Source of the DNA: Bacillota bacterium | Lineage (GTDB): Bacteria; Bacillota; Negativicutes; Sporomusales; CTSoil-080 | Reading direction: 5' to 3' | DNA: 64,000 nucleotides | Assembly: GCA_017889625.1 (NCBI GenBank) | Contig: JAGGAD010000014.1 | Span: forward strand, 1-64,000 | Shown here: positions 1 through 9,477 of the stretch, in pieces | How the letters are laid out: each line of letters begins with the position of its first letter | Numbering within the stretch: the first letter of the stretch is position 1 | Position numbers and translations under genes: made by a program | The notes under the pieces: generated by a model | The model's input: the letters and a program-made list of their open reading frames with translations, nothing else | The model's database searches: none | What the model was told of the DNA's origin: nothing

Positions 1-954
1 TTGTTCTCTGGCTTGAATTGTCAGTACAAAGCCACGGTTACCCTGATTATCGGTAGTCTGCCCAACAATACGCCCCGGCATTTTTCGCATAAACTTCTCT
101 GCAGCAGCAAAGAACCCCAGATATGGTCCGCCAAAAGCCAATGCCAAGCCTAAACTCTGGCCTTCGCCTACAACAATGTCCGCCCCTAATTTCCCCGGGG
201 CTTCTAACACCCCCAACGAAATTGGATCAACAATAGCAATTAGATATGCGCCTTTAGCATGGGCCAATCGGCCAAGGCTTCTTAAATCCTCAACATTGCC
301 AAAAAAGTTAGGGCACTGGACAATTACTGCCGCCGTAGTGTCATCAGCTAAGGTCTCGATACTGTTAAAATCGGTTACGCCATAAGCTTGCGGTGCAACC
401 GTAATCGTAATGGATTGATCCTGAACATAGGTCGCTAATATTGCTCGATAATGGGGATGCACGGCTTTGGCCACAATGACCTTGGTTCGCTTAGCTGAAG
501 CCGCAACCGCCATCATAGCGGCTTCAGCAATAGCCGTGCCGCCATCATACATGGAAGCATTAGCCACCTCCATGCCAGTAATTTCACAAATCATTGACTG
601 ATATTCCCACAACGCTTGTAAATAGCCTTGCGATATTTCTGGCTGATATTGAGTATAAGCTGTATAAAATTCCGAACGGCGGATAATATGGTCAACAACA
701 CTGGGAATATAATGATCATACGCCCCAGCTCCGCGAAAACAAGTAAGATCTTGCAACCCTTTATTGGCCTTAGCAAGTTCAGCTAAGTGTCTTACCACTT
801 CCGGTTCAGATAATGACGGCGGTAGTTTAAGCTGCTCGTTTAGCCGCAAGCTTTGGGGGATATCAACAAACAATTCATTAACCGAAGTTGCACCAATTGC
901 CTCAAGCATAGATTTTCGATCTTCCGAAGTATGCGGCAGATAGCTCCAAGCCAT
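1..954 (-). CDS. gcvPA: Glycine dehydrogenase (decarboxylating) subunit 1, 3' end cut by window edge
   Basis: This is the N-terminal half of the split, PLP-dependent P protein of the glycine cleavage system, which decarboxylates glycine and passes the aminomethyl group to lipoyl-GcvH. About 318 codons are visible, beginning MAWSYLPHTSEDRK; the family is usually about 445 residues, so the rest, and probably gcvPB, lie beyond position 1. Recognisable blocks include YTQYQPEISQGYLQALWEYQ and ANASMYDGGTA. The start lies 2 bases after the gcvH stop and the gene is third in the gcvT-gcvH-gcvPA operon. I see no internal stop. The identification is firm. Confidence 0.95.
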   Translation of the reverse strand, partial: MAWSYLPHTSEDRKSMLEAIGATSVNELFVDIPQSLRLNEQLKLPPSLSEPEVVRHLAELAKANKGLQDLTCFRGAGAYDHYIPSVVDHIIRRSEFYTAYTQYQPEISQGYLQALWEYQSMICEITGMEVANASMYDGGTAIAEAAMMAVAASAKRTKVIVAKAVHPHYRAILATYVQDQSITITVAPQAYGVTDFNSIETLADDTTAAVIVQCPNFFGNVEDLRSLGRLAHAKGAYLIAIVDPISLGVLEAPGKLGADIVVGEGQSLGLALAFGGPYLGFFAAAEKFMRKMPGRIVGQTTDNQGNRGFVLTIQAREQ

Positions 955-956
955 AT

Positions 957-1280
957 TTAATGGCCTCCCTCTGCAACAAAGCGTTCATACGCGTCAGCAT
1001 CCATAAGATCATCCAGTTCACTGATATCGGTTAATTCGATAGTTACTTTAACAATTTTCCCTGAAACAGGAGCATAAATGTCTGATACCGCTTTAACCGA
1101 CTCTATTACTGAAAAACCATCGCCAGCCCTTACTATAATGTCATCTTCCGGCAATTCTACAAAAACTACATCGCCAAGTTGGGACTGAGCGAAATCGGTT
1201 ACCCCAATTGTCGCCTGATTTCCTTCCACTCTAACCCATTCATGCCCGTTAGAATACTTAAGCCCTTGCACAATGTTCAT
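957..1280 (-). CDS. gcvH: Glycine cleavage H protein with an internal deletion
   Basis: This is the lipoyl carrier of the glycine cleavage system, shuttling the aminomethyl group from the P to the T protein. The lipoylation motif is ESVKAVSD, with Lys63 as acceptor. At 107 residues it is about 22 shorter than typical H proteins (about 127-130). Compared with the remembered E. coli sequence, it runs directly from SGKIVKV (residue 79) to [12 protein letters not shown] (residue 80). The intervening segment, which normally carries the conserved PELVN...PY..GW block, is missing in frame. The start codon shares one base with the gcvT stop, so translation is coupled. Whether the shortened protein still folds and works is unknown. 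Confidence 0.93.
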   Translation of the reverse strand: MNIVQGLKYSNGHEWVRVEGNQATIGVTDFAQSQLGDVVFVELPEDDIIVRAGDGFSVIESVKAVSDIYAPVSGKIVKVTIELTDISELDDLMDADAYERFVAEGGH

Positions 1281-2383
1281 TATTCTTTTCCCTCTCGTTT
1301 ATAAAATGGTTTGCCAATAACTTGAGCCAACACGCTTTTTCCTCTAATTTCAATACAGATCTGCTGCCCTACTTTAGCATACTCCGCGTCAATTAAAGCT
1401 AACCCCAGATTTTTATCAAGTGATGGCGCATAGGAGCCGGTGGTCACTCGACCGACATTACGGCCATTGACAAGGACCGGATATTCAGCCCGGGCTACAC
1501 CGCGATCAGTCATTTCAAAACCAACTATTTTATGAGCTGCACCTTCCGCCTTAATCTTGCTCAATGCATCTCGACCATTAAACTCACCTTTATCCAGCTT
1601 AACGAATAACGCAATTCCGGCTTCAATAGGCGAAATATTTTTGGCTAATTCATGGCCATATAAAGGAAAACCAGCTTCGAATCTTAAGGTATCCCGGCAG
1701 CCTAACCCCGCAGGAATTAAGCCGTCCCCTGTTCCGGCGGCCATAATAGCTTCCCATAATTCAGCGGCTTCCTCAGGCACACAGTATAGTTCAAAGCCAT
1801 CTTCCCCAGTATACCCGGTACGTGAGAGCAATACCTTTTTGCCTGCCACTTCAATTTCCGGCCAAAACCAGTAATATTTAAGCTGTTCTAGCGGCGCGGT
1901 TGTTAGTTTAGCCAATATTTTATCTGCCAATGGTCCTTGCAATGCTAGTTGCGCAACTTGGTCAGAGATATTAGCAAGCGTTACATCAAAGCTTGTTGCA
2001 TTTTCCTGTATCCACTTCCAATCTTTATCGGTATTAGCCGCATTAACAACCAAAAGATATTCTCGGATGTTTTCTTTATAAATTAATAAATCATCGACGG
2101 TCCCGCCATTGGGGTAGCACATCGGAGTATATAATACTTGGTTATCCGCGAGCTTAGCCACATCGTTAGTCACTAATTTTTGCAAAAACTTTAAAGCATC
2201 GGAACCTTTTACTGTCACTTCACCCATATGAGATACATCGAATAGCCCCGCTTTTGTCCGCACCGCCTCATGCTCAGCCTTGATACCGCTATATTGCACC
2301 GGAAGAAGCCATCCGCCAAATTCTACTATTTTACCACCATACTTTAAATGAGTCTGATAAAGCGGTGTCTGCTTTGCGGTCAT
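1280..2383 (-). CDS. gcvT: Aminomethyltransferase (glycine cleavage T protein)
   Basis: This is the tetrahydrofolate-dependent T protein that releases ammonia and forms 5,10-methylene-THF from aminomethyl-lipoyl GcvH. Its 367 residues match the normal family length. N-terminal landmarks are [20 protein letters not shown] and FDVSHMGEV, and the C-terminal barrel has [20 protein letters not shown]. It is the first gene of the operon. A glycine riboswitch and terminator lie directly upstream, so expression should rise when glycine is abundant. The ATG follows GAGGAGTG at a good distance. No anomaly was seen, unlike the neighbouring gcvH. Confidence 0.97.
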   Translation of the reverse strand: MTAKQTPLYQTHLKYGGKIVEFGGWLLPVQYSGIKAEHEAVRTKAGLFDVSHMGEVTVKGSDALKFLQKLVTNDVAKLADNQVLYTPMCYPNGGTVDDLLIYKENIREYLLVVNAANTDKDWKWIQENATSFDVTLANISDQVAQLALQGPLADKILAKLTTAPLEQLKYYWFWPEIEVAGKKVLLSRTGYTGEDGFELYCVPEEAAELWEAIMAAGTGDGLIPAGLGCRDTLRFEAGFPLYGHELAKNISPIEAGIALFVKLDKGEFNGRDALSKIKAEGAAHKIVGFEMTDRGVARAEYPVLVNGRNVGRVTTGSYAPSLDKNLGLALIDAEYAKVGQQICIEIRGKSVLAQVIGKPFYKREGKE

Positions 2384-2401
2384 AAAAACACTCCTCTTTG
2401 C

Positions 2402-2445
2402 TTAAATAAAAACGACAGAGACCAACTTTAGTTAGCCTCTGTCGT
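2402..2445 (-). terminator. Intrinsic terminator of the glycine riboswitch
   Basis: On the minus strand a 15-bp stem (arms at 2431-2445 and 2412-2426, with two G-U pairs and a UAAA loop) is followed by TTTTTATTT just before the gcvT ribosome-binding site. The 5' arm contains ACAGAG, which also forms the 3' edge of the glycine aptamer. Ligand binding and terminator formation should therefore exclude each other. Confidence 0.85.
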
Positions 2446-2508
2446 ATGTACCTGAAAAATACCCGAAAGCTTCGGTCCCCATGAATATAATCCGCAGTCT
2501 TTTCAGAT
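2436..2508 (-). promoter_or_regulatory. Glycine riboswitch, single aptamer (ON switch)
   Basis: Read on the minus strand, the element has UCUGAAAAG at its 5' side, the GGGGACC core, a small hairpin (CCGAAGCUUUCGGG), then UUUUUCAGGU and ACAGAGG. The GGGGAC...CUUUCAGGU...ACAGAG order matches my memory of the second aptamer of the Bacillus subtilis gcvT riboswitch. UCUG can pair with CAGA to form P1, and CUGAAAA with UUUUCAG to form P2. Only one aptamer is present. It begins within about 10 bases of the M16C peptidase stop codon, so read-through from that gene would also pass through it. Confidence 0.8.
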
Positions 2509-2514
2509 TTATAT

Positions 2515-5439
2515 TTACTTTGAAAGATGAACAATTTGATCAAAAGCAGTTTCATTGTCGTGTATTTTTTGTTCATTGCCTAAAACACATAAATAATTTT
2601 GCTGCATAACTTTATCTATTAAATCAGCAAACTGGCTAATTTGCTGGGCTTGGATTTTTAATACTTCTTGGCGTTCTCGGACCAAGTCAGCCGTGGATAT
2701 TTTTCTGATATAGCGAATAGCCGCCTGTTCACCTTTTTGTGCGGTGGTCAATGGTGCATCTAATCTATTGATAGTGCCAATGATATATTTTATTTTTTCC
2801 CGTTCATCCAGTCTAAACTCCCGTAAATAATCAGCAGTTTCATCAAAAATGGCCAATGTTTCTTTGAGATTAGGATCACGATACGAAGCAAATATCACAT
2901 TGCCATTGGGTTCGATTTTAGCAAAGCCATCGTATGCTCCACCTTGCACCCTAACTCGCGTCCAAAAATAATCATAGAGCAAAATAGTTTCCAATACTTT
3001 TAGTCCACCATGATAGGTAGCGCCTATTTTGCGAAAATTAGCAGCCTTAACCACATATTGAACTTTACCCGCCGTCATTAACCCTTCATTGCGACAATCA
3101 GGAACAAAATCATACTGGCAAATAGGATATATAGCTCCGGGTAAGGTAGCACCTAGCTTAGCAAACGTTTGACGAAATTTCGCATAACCTTGTTCATCGG
3201 CGGTTATACTGACAAGCAAATTTTCTTTACTAAAGATTAAATCGGCTACATTCGCCAAATTACTGGTAATTTCCACGGAATTTCCCGGGAAATTTTTTTC
3301 CAAATCAGTTATAAAGTCATAAAACGCCAGCATTCCCTGTTCGCTATAACTTGCGCTTGGCGAAAAGTACGACATGGCGCGATTAACGGCCAGCATATAA
3401 CCGCGACTATATAAGGTCATATCCCACCTAGCTTTAACAGCCTTAATCAGTTCTCCGATGCGTTGGCTATTATCAAATCTACTGCCAGTAATAATTTGTT
3501 GAATCAGCCTAGTCACTTCAGGCAACTTGTTGACCAACGCCTTAGTTTTGACTATAAATTTAGGCCAATAAACATCTATATTATCATTTTCTGTATACAC
3601 TGCTACATTATATGTAATACTGCCAAGATGAAGATTAACTTCGTTCGACAGTTCCGCATAAGCATAATCGACCGTTGAAACTTTACCTAATATTTCCGCC
3701 AACAAATACACGTAAGATAAATACCGTTGCGGCACCCGCCGGGTGTCAAAATAAAAATTAACATAGGCAATACCATTGGTATCCAAGGAATGGTATAACA
3801 CCGGTATGCCGTCTATGCATTCTTCACTCAGCGGCAACATTTCCACGTTAGGGTCAATGTCTTCAATCGCCAATAGCGGTATTGTTGCTAAATTCTCCAA
3901 CGAATCGGGAGTTTCTTGCCGTATTTTTAACCTAGCGGTCTTCTCCAACAATTCAGCAACTTCCCCCGAGGTAAGTGACGCCTTATACGCAGCTAAATGT
4001 TGCCGCAACGCCCGTTCTTTTTCTTCAGCTAAACCAGAACTAGGTTTTAACGCGACCACCGCCCGATGCGGGTTTTTTAGCAGATACTTTTCGATCAATT
4101 GCTCAAAATAATTAGTTGTTAACGCCAACTTTATTTTTTCAAACAGCTCAGTATATTCAAAATGTACCATTGGGCTTTTGTCATACAGCCAGCTTTCCAG
4201 GCATTTTGTGTTATATTGGATGCCTTTAGGCCTAGCCCCATAGTCGGCTTCCCTCATTTTGAATTCAAACTTATTAATACATGCTTCAATAAGCTTTTTA
4301 TCTATCCCCACTGACACCAGCCGTTCAAGTTCAGCAGTTATCGTCTTGATAAATGTTGCTTCTTGAGCTTCATTTGTACCAACCGCAATAATCCCGAATG
4401 TTGGTTGCAACAGATACCGAGCAAAGCTTCCCTTGACCTCTTTACCGACCCCAGCTTTAATAAGGGCCTTCTTCAACGGCGCTGCTGGGTTTTCTAGCAG
4501 CAGGTATTCTAAAATTTCAAAAGCCAACATCAATTCAGCTTCATATGTTTTGCCGACTGTAAAGGTAAGACTTAATAAGGTCTTATCCTCCACACTGTCA
4601 TACACCCCTACCGGATAATCAAAAGTTTTCGCTACCGGGCTGGAAAACGGAGCTTGCACGCGAACATCAGACGGTACCTCTATTGTTGTAAATTTACTTA
4701 AATACGCTTCATCGAGGAACTTTAAATTATCGGCAAGGTCGATATCGCCATATAAATAAATATAGGCGTTAGCTGGATGATAATATTGTTTATGAAATTG
4801 AATAAACTCCTCATAGGTGAGTTCAGGAATAACTTCCGGATTGCCGCCTGATTCAAAGCGGTAAGCAGTATCAGGGAACAATGTTTCCATAATTTTATTA
4901 TCCAAAATAGCTTCCGGCGACGACAATGCTCCTTTCATTTCGTTATAAACCACCCCTTTATAGGTGATTTCACTATTATTATCAGCTAATTCATAATGCC
5001 ACCCCTCTTGCATTAAGATCTCAGGTGCATTATAGATGTTAGGATTAAAGACACCATCAAGATATACATCCATTAAATTTCTGAAATCCTTGGCATTACG
5101 GCTAGCTATTGGATACATTGTTTTATCCGGATAGGTCATGGCATTTAAATAAGTATTCAATGAACCTTTGGCCAATTCGACAAATGGTTCACGCAATGGG
5201 TACTTCCGTGAGCCACACAGTACGGAATGTTCTAAAATATGCGGCAAACCCTTATTATCGCCCGGAGGAGTACGAAAAGTAATGGAAAATACTTTATTAT
5301 CATCGGTATTTTCCAAAAAGAACAACCGGGCCCCGCTTTTTTCATGATAAAACACTTTAGCAGTTGAATGTATATCTTTTAATATTTTTTCTTCTTCTAA
5401 ACGAAAGCCGTAGTACAGTTCAGCTTGACCCCACTTCAT
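2515..5439 (-). CDS. M16C family zinc metallopeptidase (presequence-protease-like)
   Basis: This is a large clamshell zinc peptidase of the insulinase/pitrilysin clan (974 residues, normal for M16C/PreP). The inverted zinc motif HILEH is at residues 67-71, and the downstream metal-ligand region reads NEMKGALSSPE. The domain order is an active N-terminal M16 half, a linker rich in Glu and Lys, and an inactive C-terminal M16 half. No signal peptide was seen, so it is probably cytoplasmic and degrades oligopeptides. It starts 12 bases after the Nudix gene, with its Shine-Dalgarno inside the end of that gene. With the nearby M29 aminopeptidase and asparaginase it suggests peptide and amino-acid recycling. 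Confidence 0.92.
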   Translation of the reverse strand: MKWGQAELYYGFRLEEEKILKDIHSTAKVFYHEKSGARLFFLENTDDNKVFSITFRTPPGDNKGLPHILEHSVLCGSRKYPLREPFVELAKGSLNTYLNAMTYPDKTMYPIASRNAKDFRNLMDVYLDGVFNPNIYNAPEILMQEGWHYELADNNSEITYKGVVYNEMKGALSSPEAILDNKIMETLFPDTAYRFESGGNPEVIPELTYEEFIQFHKQYYHPANAYIYLYGDIDLADNLKFLDEAYLSKFTTIEVPSDVRVQAPFSSPVAKTFDYPVGVYDSVEDKTLLSLTFTVGKTYEAELMLAFEILEYLLLENPAAPLKKALIKAGVGKEVKGSFARYLLQPTFGIIAVGTNEAQEATFIKTITAELERLVSVGIDKKLIEACINKFEFKMREADYGARPKGIQYNTKCLESWLYDKSPMVHFEYTELFEKIKLALTTNYFEQLIEKYLLKNPHRAVVALKPSSGLAEEKERALRQHLAAYKASLTSGEVAELLEKTARLKIRQETPDSLENLATIPLLAIEDIDPNVEMLPLSEECIDGIPVLYHSLDTNGIAYVNFYFDTRRVPQRYLSYVYLLAEILGKVSTVDYAYAELSNEVNLHLGSITYNVAVYTENDNIDVYWPKFIVKTKALVNKLPEVTRLIQQIITGSRFDNSQRIGELIKAVKARWDMTLYSRGYMLAVNRAMSYFSPSASYSEQGMLAFYDFITDLEKNFPGNSVEITSNLANVADLIFSKENLLVSITADEQGYAKFRQTFAKLGATLPGAIYPICQYDFVPDCRNEGLMTAGKVQYVVKAANFRKIGATYHGGLKVLETILLYDYFWTRVRVQGGAYDGFAKIEPNGNVIFASYRDPNLKETLAIFDETADYLREFRLDEREKIKYIIGTINRLDAPLTTAQKGEQAAIRYIRKISTADLVRERQEVLKIQAQQISQFADLIDKVMQQNYLCVLGNEQKIHDNETAFDQIVHLSK

Positions 5440-5451
5440 GTAATTATTACC

Positions 5452-5859
5452 TCACTTAATATTTTGTTTTTCATAGCCTTTTACCCCAACAATTCGCTCG
5501 GCAATCTCGATATCTGCCGGCAGAAGGTCATATGCTATTATTTTTTCTGGTTCTACCCATAAAGCGGCCTGATGTACGTTCAACGTCATTTCACCGCTAA
5601 TAATTTGAACTACATACGCTTTTAACAACAGTTCACCGGTTGCGTGCCGATAGACGACATCACAAAAGTGACCTTTTACTTTAATATCCAGACTCAGTTC
5701 TTCGTTAATTTCCCTGACTATACACTGTTCGGGCGTTTCGTCTTGTTCAAGTTTACCGCCAGGGAATTCCCATTTTAAAGCCTGAGCATCAGATCTAGCC
5801 CGCTGACAAAGCAAATACTTTCCTTCGTTATACAACAATGCCGCAGTCACAATCTTCAT
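5452..5859 (-). CDS. mutT: MutT-type Nudix hydrolase
   Basis: This small Nudix hydrolase (135 residues) is of the type that removes oxidised dNTPs such as 8-oxo-dGTP by pyrophosphohydrolysis. The Nudix box is clear: GGKLEQDETPEQCIVREINE, followed by ELSLDI. The usual glycine near the end of the box is serine, a tolerated variation. The N-terminus, IVTAALLYNEGKYLLCQRA, and the phrase WEFPGGK are typical of MutT. GAGAGGTAGC precedes the ATG. The gene is coupled to the downstream M16C peptidase gene. The exact substrate cannot be read from sequence; CTP pyrophosphohydrolase activity is an alternative. Confidence 0.88.
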   Translation of the reverse strand: MKIVTAALLYNEGKYLLCQRARSDAQALKWEFPGGKLEQDETPEQCIVREINEELSLDIKVKGHFCDVVYRHATGELLLKAYVVQIISGEMTLNVHQAALWVEPEKIIAYDLLPADIEIAERIVGVKGYEKQNIK

Positions 5860-5969
5860 ATGCTACCTCTCAATAAATTCGCTATCCTTTCAAACAGTTT
5901 CCCCTAGCTAAAGCAAAATCCCGCATGGCAAAAATACCCTGCAGGATTCGGCTATATGCTTAGCACTAA

Positions 5970-7199
5970 TCAGATTGCAAAATTGCCATTCTTAAACACA
6001 GGTATTTGGGCTCCTTCGGCAGTTGTACCAATAATTTCAAGATCCTTTGTTCCTACCATAAAGTCTTCATGGACCAGCGAATCATTTACCCCGGCAACTA
6101 TTAAACTATCTTTATCCATATTTTCGCTGCCGGCGAGACATACCGGATAAGCCTTGCCTAGCGCTAAATGACAGGATGCGTTTTCATCGAACAGCGTATT
6201 GTAAAATAAAATATTAGTATTGGAAATAGGCGAATCGAACGGCACCAATGCCACTTCACCAAGGTAAGCGGCCCCATCATCATTTGCCAGTAGGTTTTTA
6301 AGAACGTCCTGCCCTTTTTTTGCCTTAAAATCTACAACCTTGCCAGCTTTAAACGTCAACGAGAAATTTTCGATTAAATTACCGTTATAATTTAGTGGTT
6401 TTGAGCTTACCACCGTGCCGTTTACTCCTGTTCGCTTAGGCACTGTAAACACTTCTTCGGTTGGCATATTGGCAATAAACTCGACTTTACCCGGAGTGTA
6501 CTCCGAACCACCCAGCCAAATATGATTTTCCGGCAATTCAACGGTCAAATCTGTTCCCAACGAGTTTTTGTAATGTAAATACTTAAATTTATAGGTATTC
6601 AAAAAGTCTAATTTTTGTTTGAGGTTGTTCTTATGTTCATCCCAAGCGACTACCGGATCTTGTGCATCAACTCTAACGGTCTTTAAAATAGCCTGCCATA
6701 ACTTCTCTATAGCTTCAGTTTCGGGCATTCCCGGAAAAACTTTTTTCGCCCAGGCTACTGTAGGTATAGACACTACGCACCACGTATTTTGATTACTCAT
6801 TAATTTTTCCCGATACTCGGCCAGCGCAGTACTGGCTGCCTTTTGGGCCTTAGCCACAAGATCAGGTTTTACATCTTTTAAAATTTCCGGGTCGGATGCC
6901 GCAATGCTAATAAATGCAGCTCCGGCACGAACACTGTCCGTATACAGTTCTTTTTCCCACTGAGGAAATTTCTCAAATACTTTTTCCGGGGCAAATAAAA
7001 ACTTAACTTTAGCTAATAGCTCATCCTTCCAATGTACCGTTACCTCACTAGCGCCTTCTTGATAAGCAAGTTCAGCCACCACCCGGGCAAAATAGGCACA
7101 TTCAATTGGCGAAACAATAACCAGCGGTTGACCGGGTTGTAGATTAACCCCGGTTTTTACTATGAGCTTGGCATACTTTTTCAATAAAACATTATTCAT
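5970..7199 (-). CDS. M29 family metallo-aminopeptidase
   Basis: This is an aminopeptidase of the thermophilic-metalloprotease family M29 (AmpS/AmpT/PepS type), 409 residues, the usual length. It removes N-terminal residues from peptides using a two-metal centre. Family blocks that carry metal ligands are visible: FIANMPTEEVFTVP, LGEVALVP, NTLFDENASCHLALGKAYP and NDSLVHEDFMVG. No signal peptide was seen, so it acts in the cytoplasm. GGAGGTAAAGT precedes the ATG. It lies between the asparaginase and Nudix genes on the same strand, with gaps of about 110-140 bases, so co-transcription is possible but unproven. Confidence 0.93.
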   Translation of the reverse strand: MNNVLLKKYAKLIVKTGVNLQPGQPLVIVSPIECAYFARVVAELAYQEGASEVTVHWKDELLAKVKFLFAPEKVFEKFPQWEKELYTDSVRAGAAFISIAASDPEILKDVKPDLVAKAQKAASTALAEYREKLMSNQNTWCVVSIPTVAWAKKVFPGMPETEAIEKLWQAILKTVRVDAQDPVVAWDEHKNNLKQKLDFLNTYKFKYLHYKNSLGTDLTVELPENHIWLGGSEYTPGKVEFIANMPTEEVFTVPKRTGVNGTVVSSKPLNYNGNLIENFSLTFKAGKVVDFKAKKGQDVLKNLLANDDGAAYLGEVALVPFDSPISNTNILFYNTLFDENASCHLALGKAYPVCLAGSENMDKDSLIVAGVNDSLVHEDFMVGTKDLEIIGTTAEGAQIPVFKNGNFAI

Positions 7200-7339
7200 A
7201 CTTTACCTCCAAAACCATAAATGATTTTCACGGACATCTTTTTCTAAAACCAGTCTCTATCAATTAAACACTATCTTCTATAGTACTAAAATTATCCTTA
7301 TTTTTTTGGCAAGATTAGCTATTGGCTTCACAAGATCCC

Positions 7340-8332
7340 TTAATATTCCCAGAACATTCTTTGAATCTTCTGCGATTCTTTAGTTTTAGTCAATGCCAAC
7401 ATCAGTAAGACTCGCGCCTTCTGCGGATTTAAGGAATCGGCGGCCACAAAATTATAGTTATCATCATTAACTGCACCGTTACGAGTCACAATCCCACTTC
7501 CCGCCCGGCTGCTCCGCACAATTACTGTACCAGTTTTAGCACAATCCCCCAACGCTGCTTTTACTTCTTCAGACATGCCCCCATTACCAAGCCCTGCATA
7601 AACAAGCCCTTGTACACCGAGGTTTGACAGGGATTTAACGATGGACACTGAGCTATTTACATACGAATAAATTATTTCTACTTGCGGCAACTCGGACAAC
7701 TCTGTAATATCAAATTCAGTCTGAATCGTATGTTTACGGGTTGGAAATCGGTAAAAATGAGACCCGCCGTCTTGAATATAACCTAGATAGCCTAAATCCG
7801 GCGACTTAAAAGTATCCTGCAACGCCGTATTGGTTTTAGTCACATCACGACTGGAGTTAATCGTGTCATTGAGCGTAACAAGTACCCCTTTACCATGAGC
7901 CTCCTCATTCATCGCAAGTGCTACTGCGTTATATAAATTCATTGGTCCATCAGCACTTATCGCATTAGCCGGACGCATTGCACCAACAATGACTACCGGC
8001 TTCTCACTTTTAATTACTAAATTTAGAAAGTATGCCGTTTCTTCCATGGTATCCGTACCATGGGTAACGACAACACCGTCAACTCGGTCTGACAGCAAGA
8101 GTTCGTTAATCCGTTTAGCTAACATTAACCATATTTCGTGACTCATATCCGAACTGTCAACCTGAGCAATTTGTTCTCCGGTGACATTTGCTAAGTTTTG
8201 AATATACGGCATTTGACTAATTAAAGTATCTATCGTAAGAACAGCCGATGTATAAGTAAGCATTTCCGTCCCACAGGCAGCAGTCCCTGATATCGTTCCT
8301 CCAGTAGCTAAAATTACAATATTTTTTTTCAT
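7340..8332 (-). CDS. ansA: L-asparaginase
   Basis: This enzyme hydrolyses asparagine to aspartate and ammonia. The two signature motifs are present: ATGGTISG at the N-terminus (catalytic Thr) and VVTHGTDTMEETAYF, with VDSSDMSHE between them. I chose the ATG that follows AAAGGAG by 7 bases; two in-frame TTG codons lie just upstream but too close to the Shine-Dalgarno. No signal peptide is visible, so it is probably cytoplasmic rather than a periplasmic type II enzyme, although the sequence otherwise resembles type II. Together with the M29 and M16C peptidases it fits amino-acid fermentation. Confidence 0.93.
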   Translation of the reverse strand: MKKNIVILATGGTISGTAACGTEMLTYTSAVLTIDTLISQMPYIQNLANVTGEQIAQVDSSDMSHEIWLMLAKRINELLLSDRVDGVVVTHGTDTMEETAYFLNLVIKSEKPVVIVGAMRPANAISADGPMNLYNAVALAMNEEAHGKGVLVTLNDTINSSRDVTKTNTALQDTFKSPDLGYLGYIQDGGSHFYRFPTRKHTIQTEFDITELSELPQVEIIYSYVNSSVSIVKSLSNLGVQGLVYAGLGNGGMSEEVKAALGDCAKTGTVIVRSSRAGSGIVTRNGAVNDDNYNFVAADSLNPQKARVLLMLALTKTKESQKIQRMFWEY

Positions 8333-8564
8333 CAACAATCTCCTTTAGGGAATGTATGCCGTCCCTTCTAACATCTTCTTCACAATCGTCATTAGTTCCT
8401 TCCGAATAACGGATTTATACCCTACTGCCCGCTTTTAACTCTGTTAAAATTATTGCCATAACCTTACTAGAATAGCAAAAATCCTGTAGAGCTATTTTTA
8501 CTCGAACAGGATTTTCTATATGCCCTGGCAAACCAACTACTATTACTTACACAACAATAAAATA

Positions 8565-8573
8565 TGATATAAT
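8565..8573 (+). promoter_or_regulatory. Extended -10 promoter candidate for ung
   Basis: The sequence TGATATAAT is a full extended -10 element (TGn plus TATAAT at 8568-8573). No good -35 was seen. Transcription would begin near 8580, only 0-10 bases before the candidate start codons, so the ung message may be nearly leaderless. Confidence 0.5.
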
Positions 8574-8589
8574 TCAAGTGGTGATGAAT

Positions 8590-9264
8590 ATGAATATTTT
8601 TAAAAACGATTGGCAAACACTGCTTAATGAAGAATTAAAGAAAGAATATTACTTGCATCTACGACAGTTTTTAATTAAAGAATATAAGACCAAGACCGTT
8701 TATCCTGATATGTATGATATTTTTAATGCTCTGCATTATACCGCCTACCACGATGTGCGCGTCGTAATCTTGGGCCAAGATCCTTATCACGGCCCAAGTC
8801 AAGCCCATGGGCTTAGTTTTTCAGTTAAACCCGGCGTTTCCCTCCCGCCATCCTTGCTTAATATTTATAAAGAATTACAGGACGATTTACACTGTTCACC
8901 GGCCAATAACGGTTATCTAAAGAAATGGGCCGACCAGGGAGTTCTTTTGCTCAACACAGTCCTTACCGTTGTCGCTGGTCAAGCTAACTCTCATAAAAAC
9001 ATGGGCTGGGAGCAATTTACCGATAAAGTAATCAGTCTGGTTAACGAAAAAGAAGATCCTGTTATATTTATTCTCTGGGGAAGCCACGCTCAATCTAAAA
9101 AAAGCTTTATTACTAACAGCCATCATCATATTATTGCTTCACCCCATCCCAGTCCCTTATCTGCCCATCGTGGTTTCTTCAAAAGCAAACCGTTCTCTCG
9201 CACAAACCAGCTTTTAACCGTTCAAGGCCGTACTCCTATCGACTGGCAAATTGATAATCAATAA
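8590..9264 (+). CDS. ung: Uracil-DNA glycosylase
   Basis: This family 1 enzyme excises uracil from DNA to begin base-excision repair. The water-activating motif GQDPYHGP is present with catalytic Asp64, and [12 protein letters not shown] forms the C-terminal Leu-loop. Its 224 residues match the family. I chose the ATG giving MNIFKNDWQ because GGTG lies 6 bases upstream and bacterial homologues start there. GTG (8578, 8581) and ATG (8584) codons are also in frame. An extended -10 promoter sits immediately upstream, so little or no leader is expected. It faces the 39-residue gene at 9478-9597 across a shared terminator. Confidence 0.96.
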   Translation: MNIFKNDWQTLLNEELKKEYYLHLRQFLIKEYKTKTVYPDMYDIFNALHYTAYHDVRVVILGQDPYHGPSQAHGLSFSVKPGVSLPPSLLNIYKELQDDLHCSPANNGYLKKWADQGVLLLNTVLTVVAGQANSHKNMGWEQFTDKVISLVNEKEDPVIFILWGSHAQSKKSFITNSHHHIIASPHPSPLSAHRGFFKSKPFSRTNQLLTVQGRTPIDWQIDNQ

Positions 9265-9396
9265 ACTTTATTTATTGCATAATCGGCGACTTTTGAAATA
9301 AACCCGAAACTAATCTCCGCTTTTTAGACTGCTTAAATCTATGTACTAGCATAGTCTTATATTCGTTAAGTCTATCAAAGGTACTAGCAAACAAAC

Positions 9397-9451
9397 AAAA
9401 GCCGTTAACTTCGGAGGCGCACTAGACGCTTTCAAAATTAACGACTTTTTT
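9397..9451. terminator. Bidirectional terminator between ung and a small gene
   Basis: AAAAGCCGTTAA (arm 9401-9408) pairs with TTAACGAC (9438-9445), followed by TTTTTT on the plus strand. On the minus strand the same stem ends in GGCTTTTGTTTG. The loop has a second small stem (GCG/CGC). It serves the convergent ung and 39-residue genes. From 9265 to 9396 I see no other feature. Confidence 0.7.
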
Positions 9452-9477
9452 AAATATTAAATAGGCTTGACGATTGT

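Noticed and set aside
2331-2576. An open frame of 81 codons across the gcvT start and the glycine riboswitch
   Set aside because: It overlaps the riboswitch, the terminator and the real start of gcvT in another frame, and its product has no recognisable family.
8477-8519. Hairpin AAAATCCTGT...ACAGGATTTT between asparaginase and ung
   Set aside because: It lies upstream of both divergent genes and lacks a clear T tract beyond the stem, so a terminator or leader role cannot be supported.
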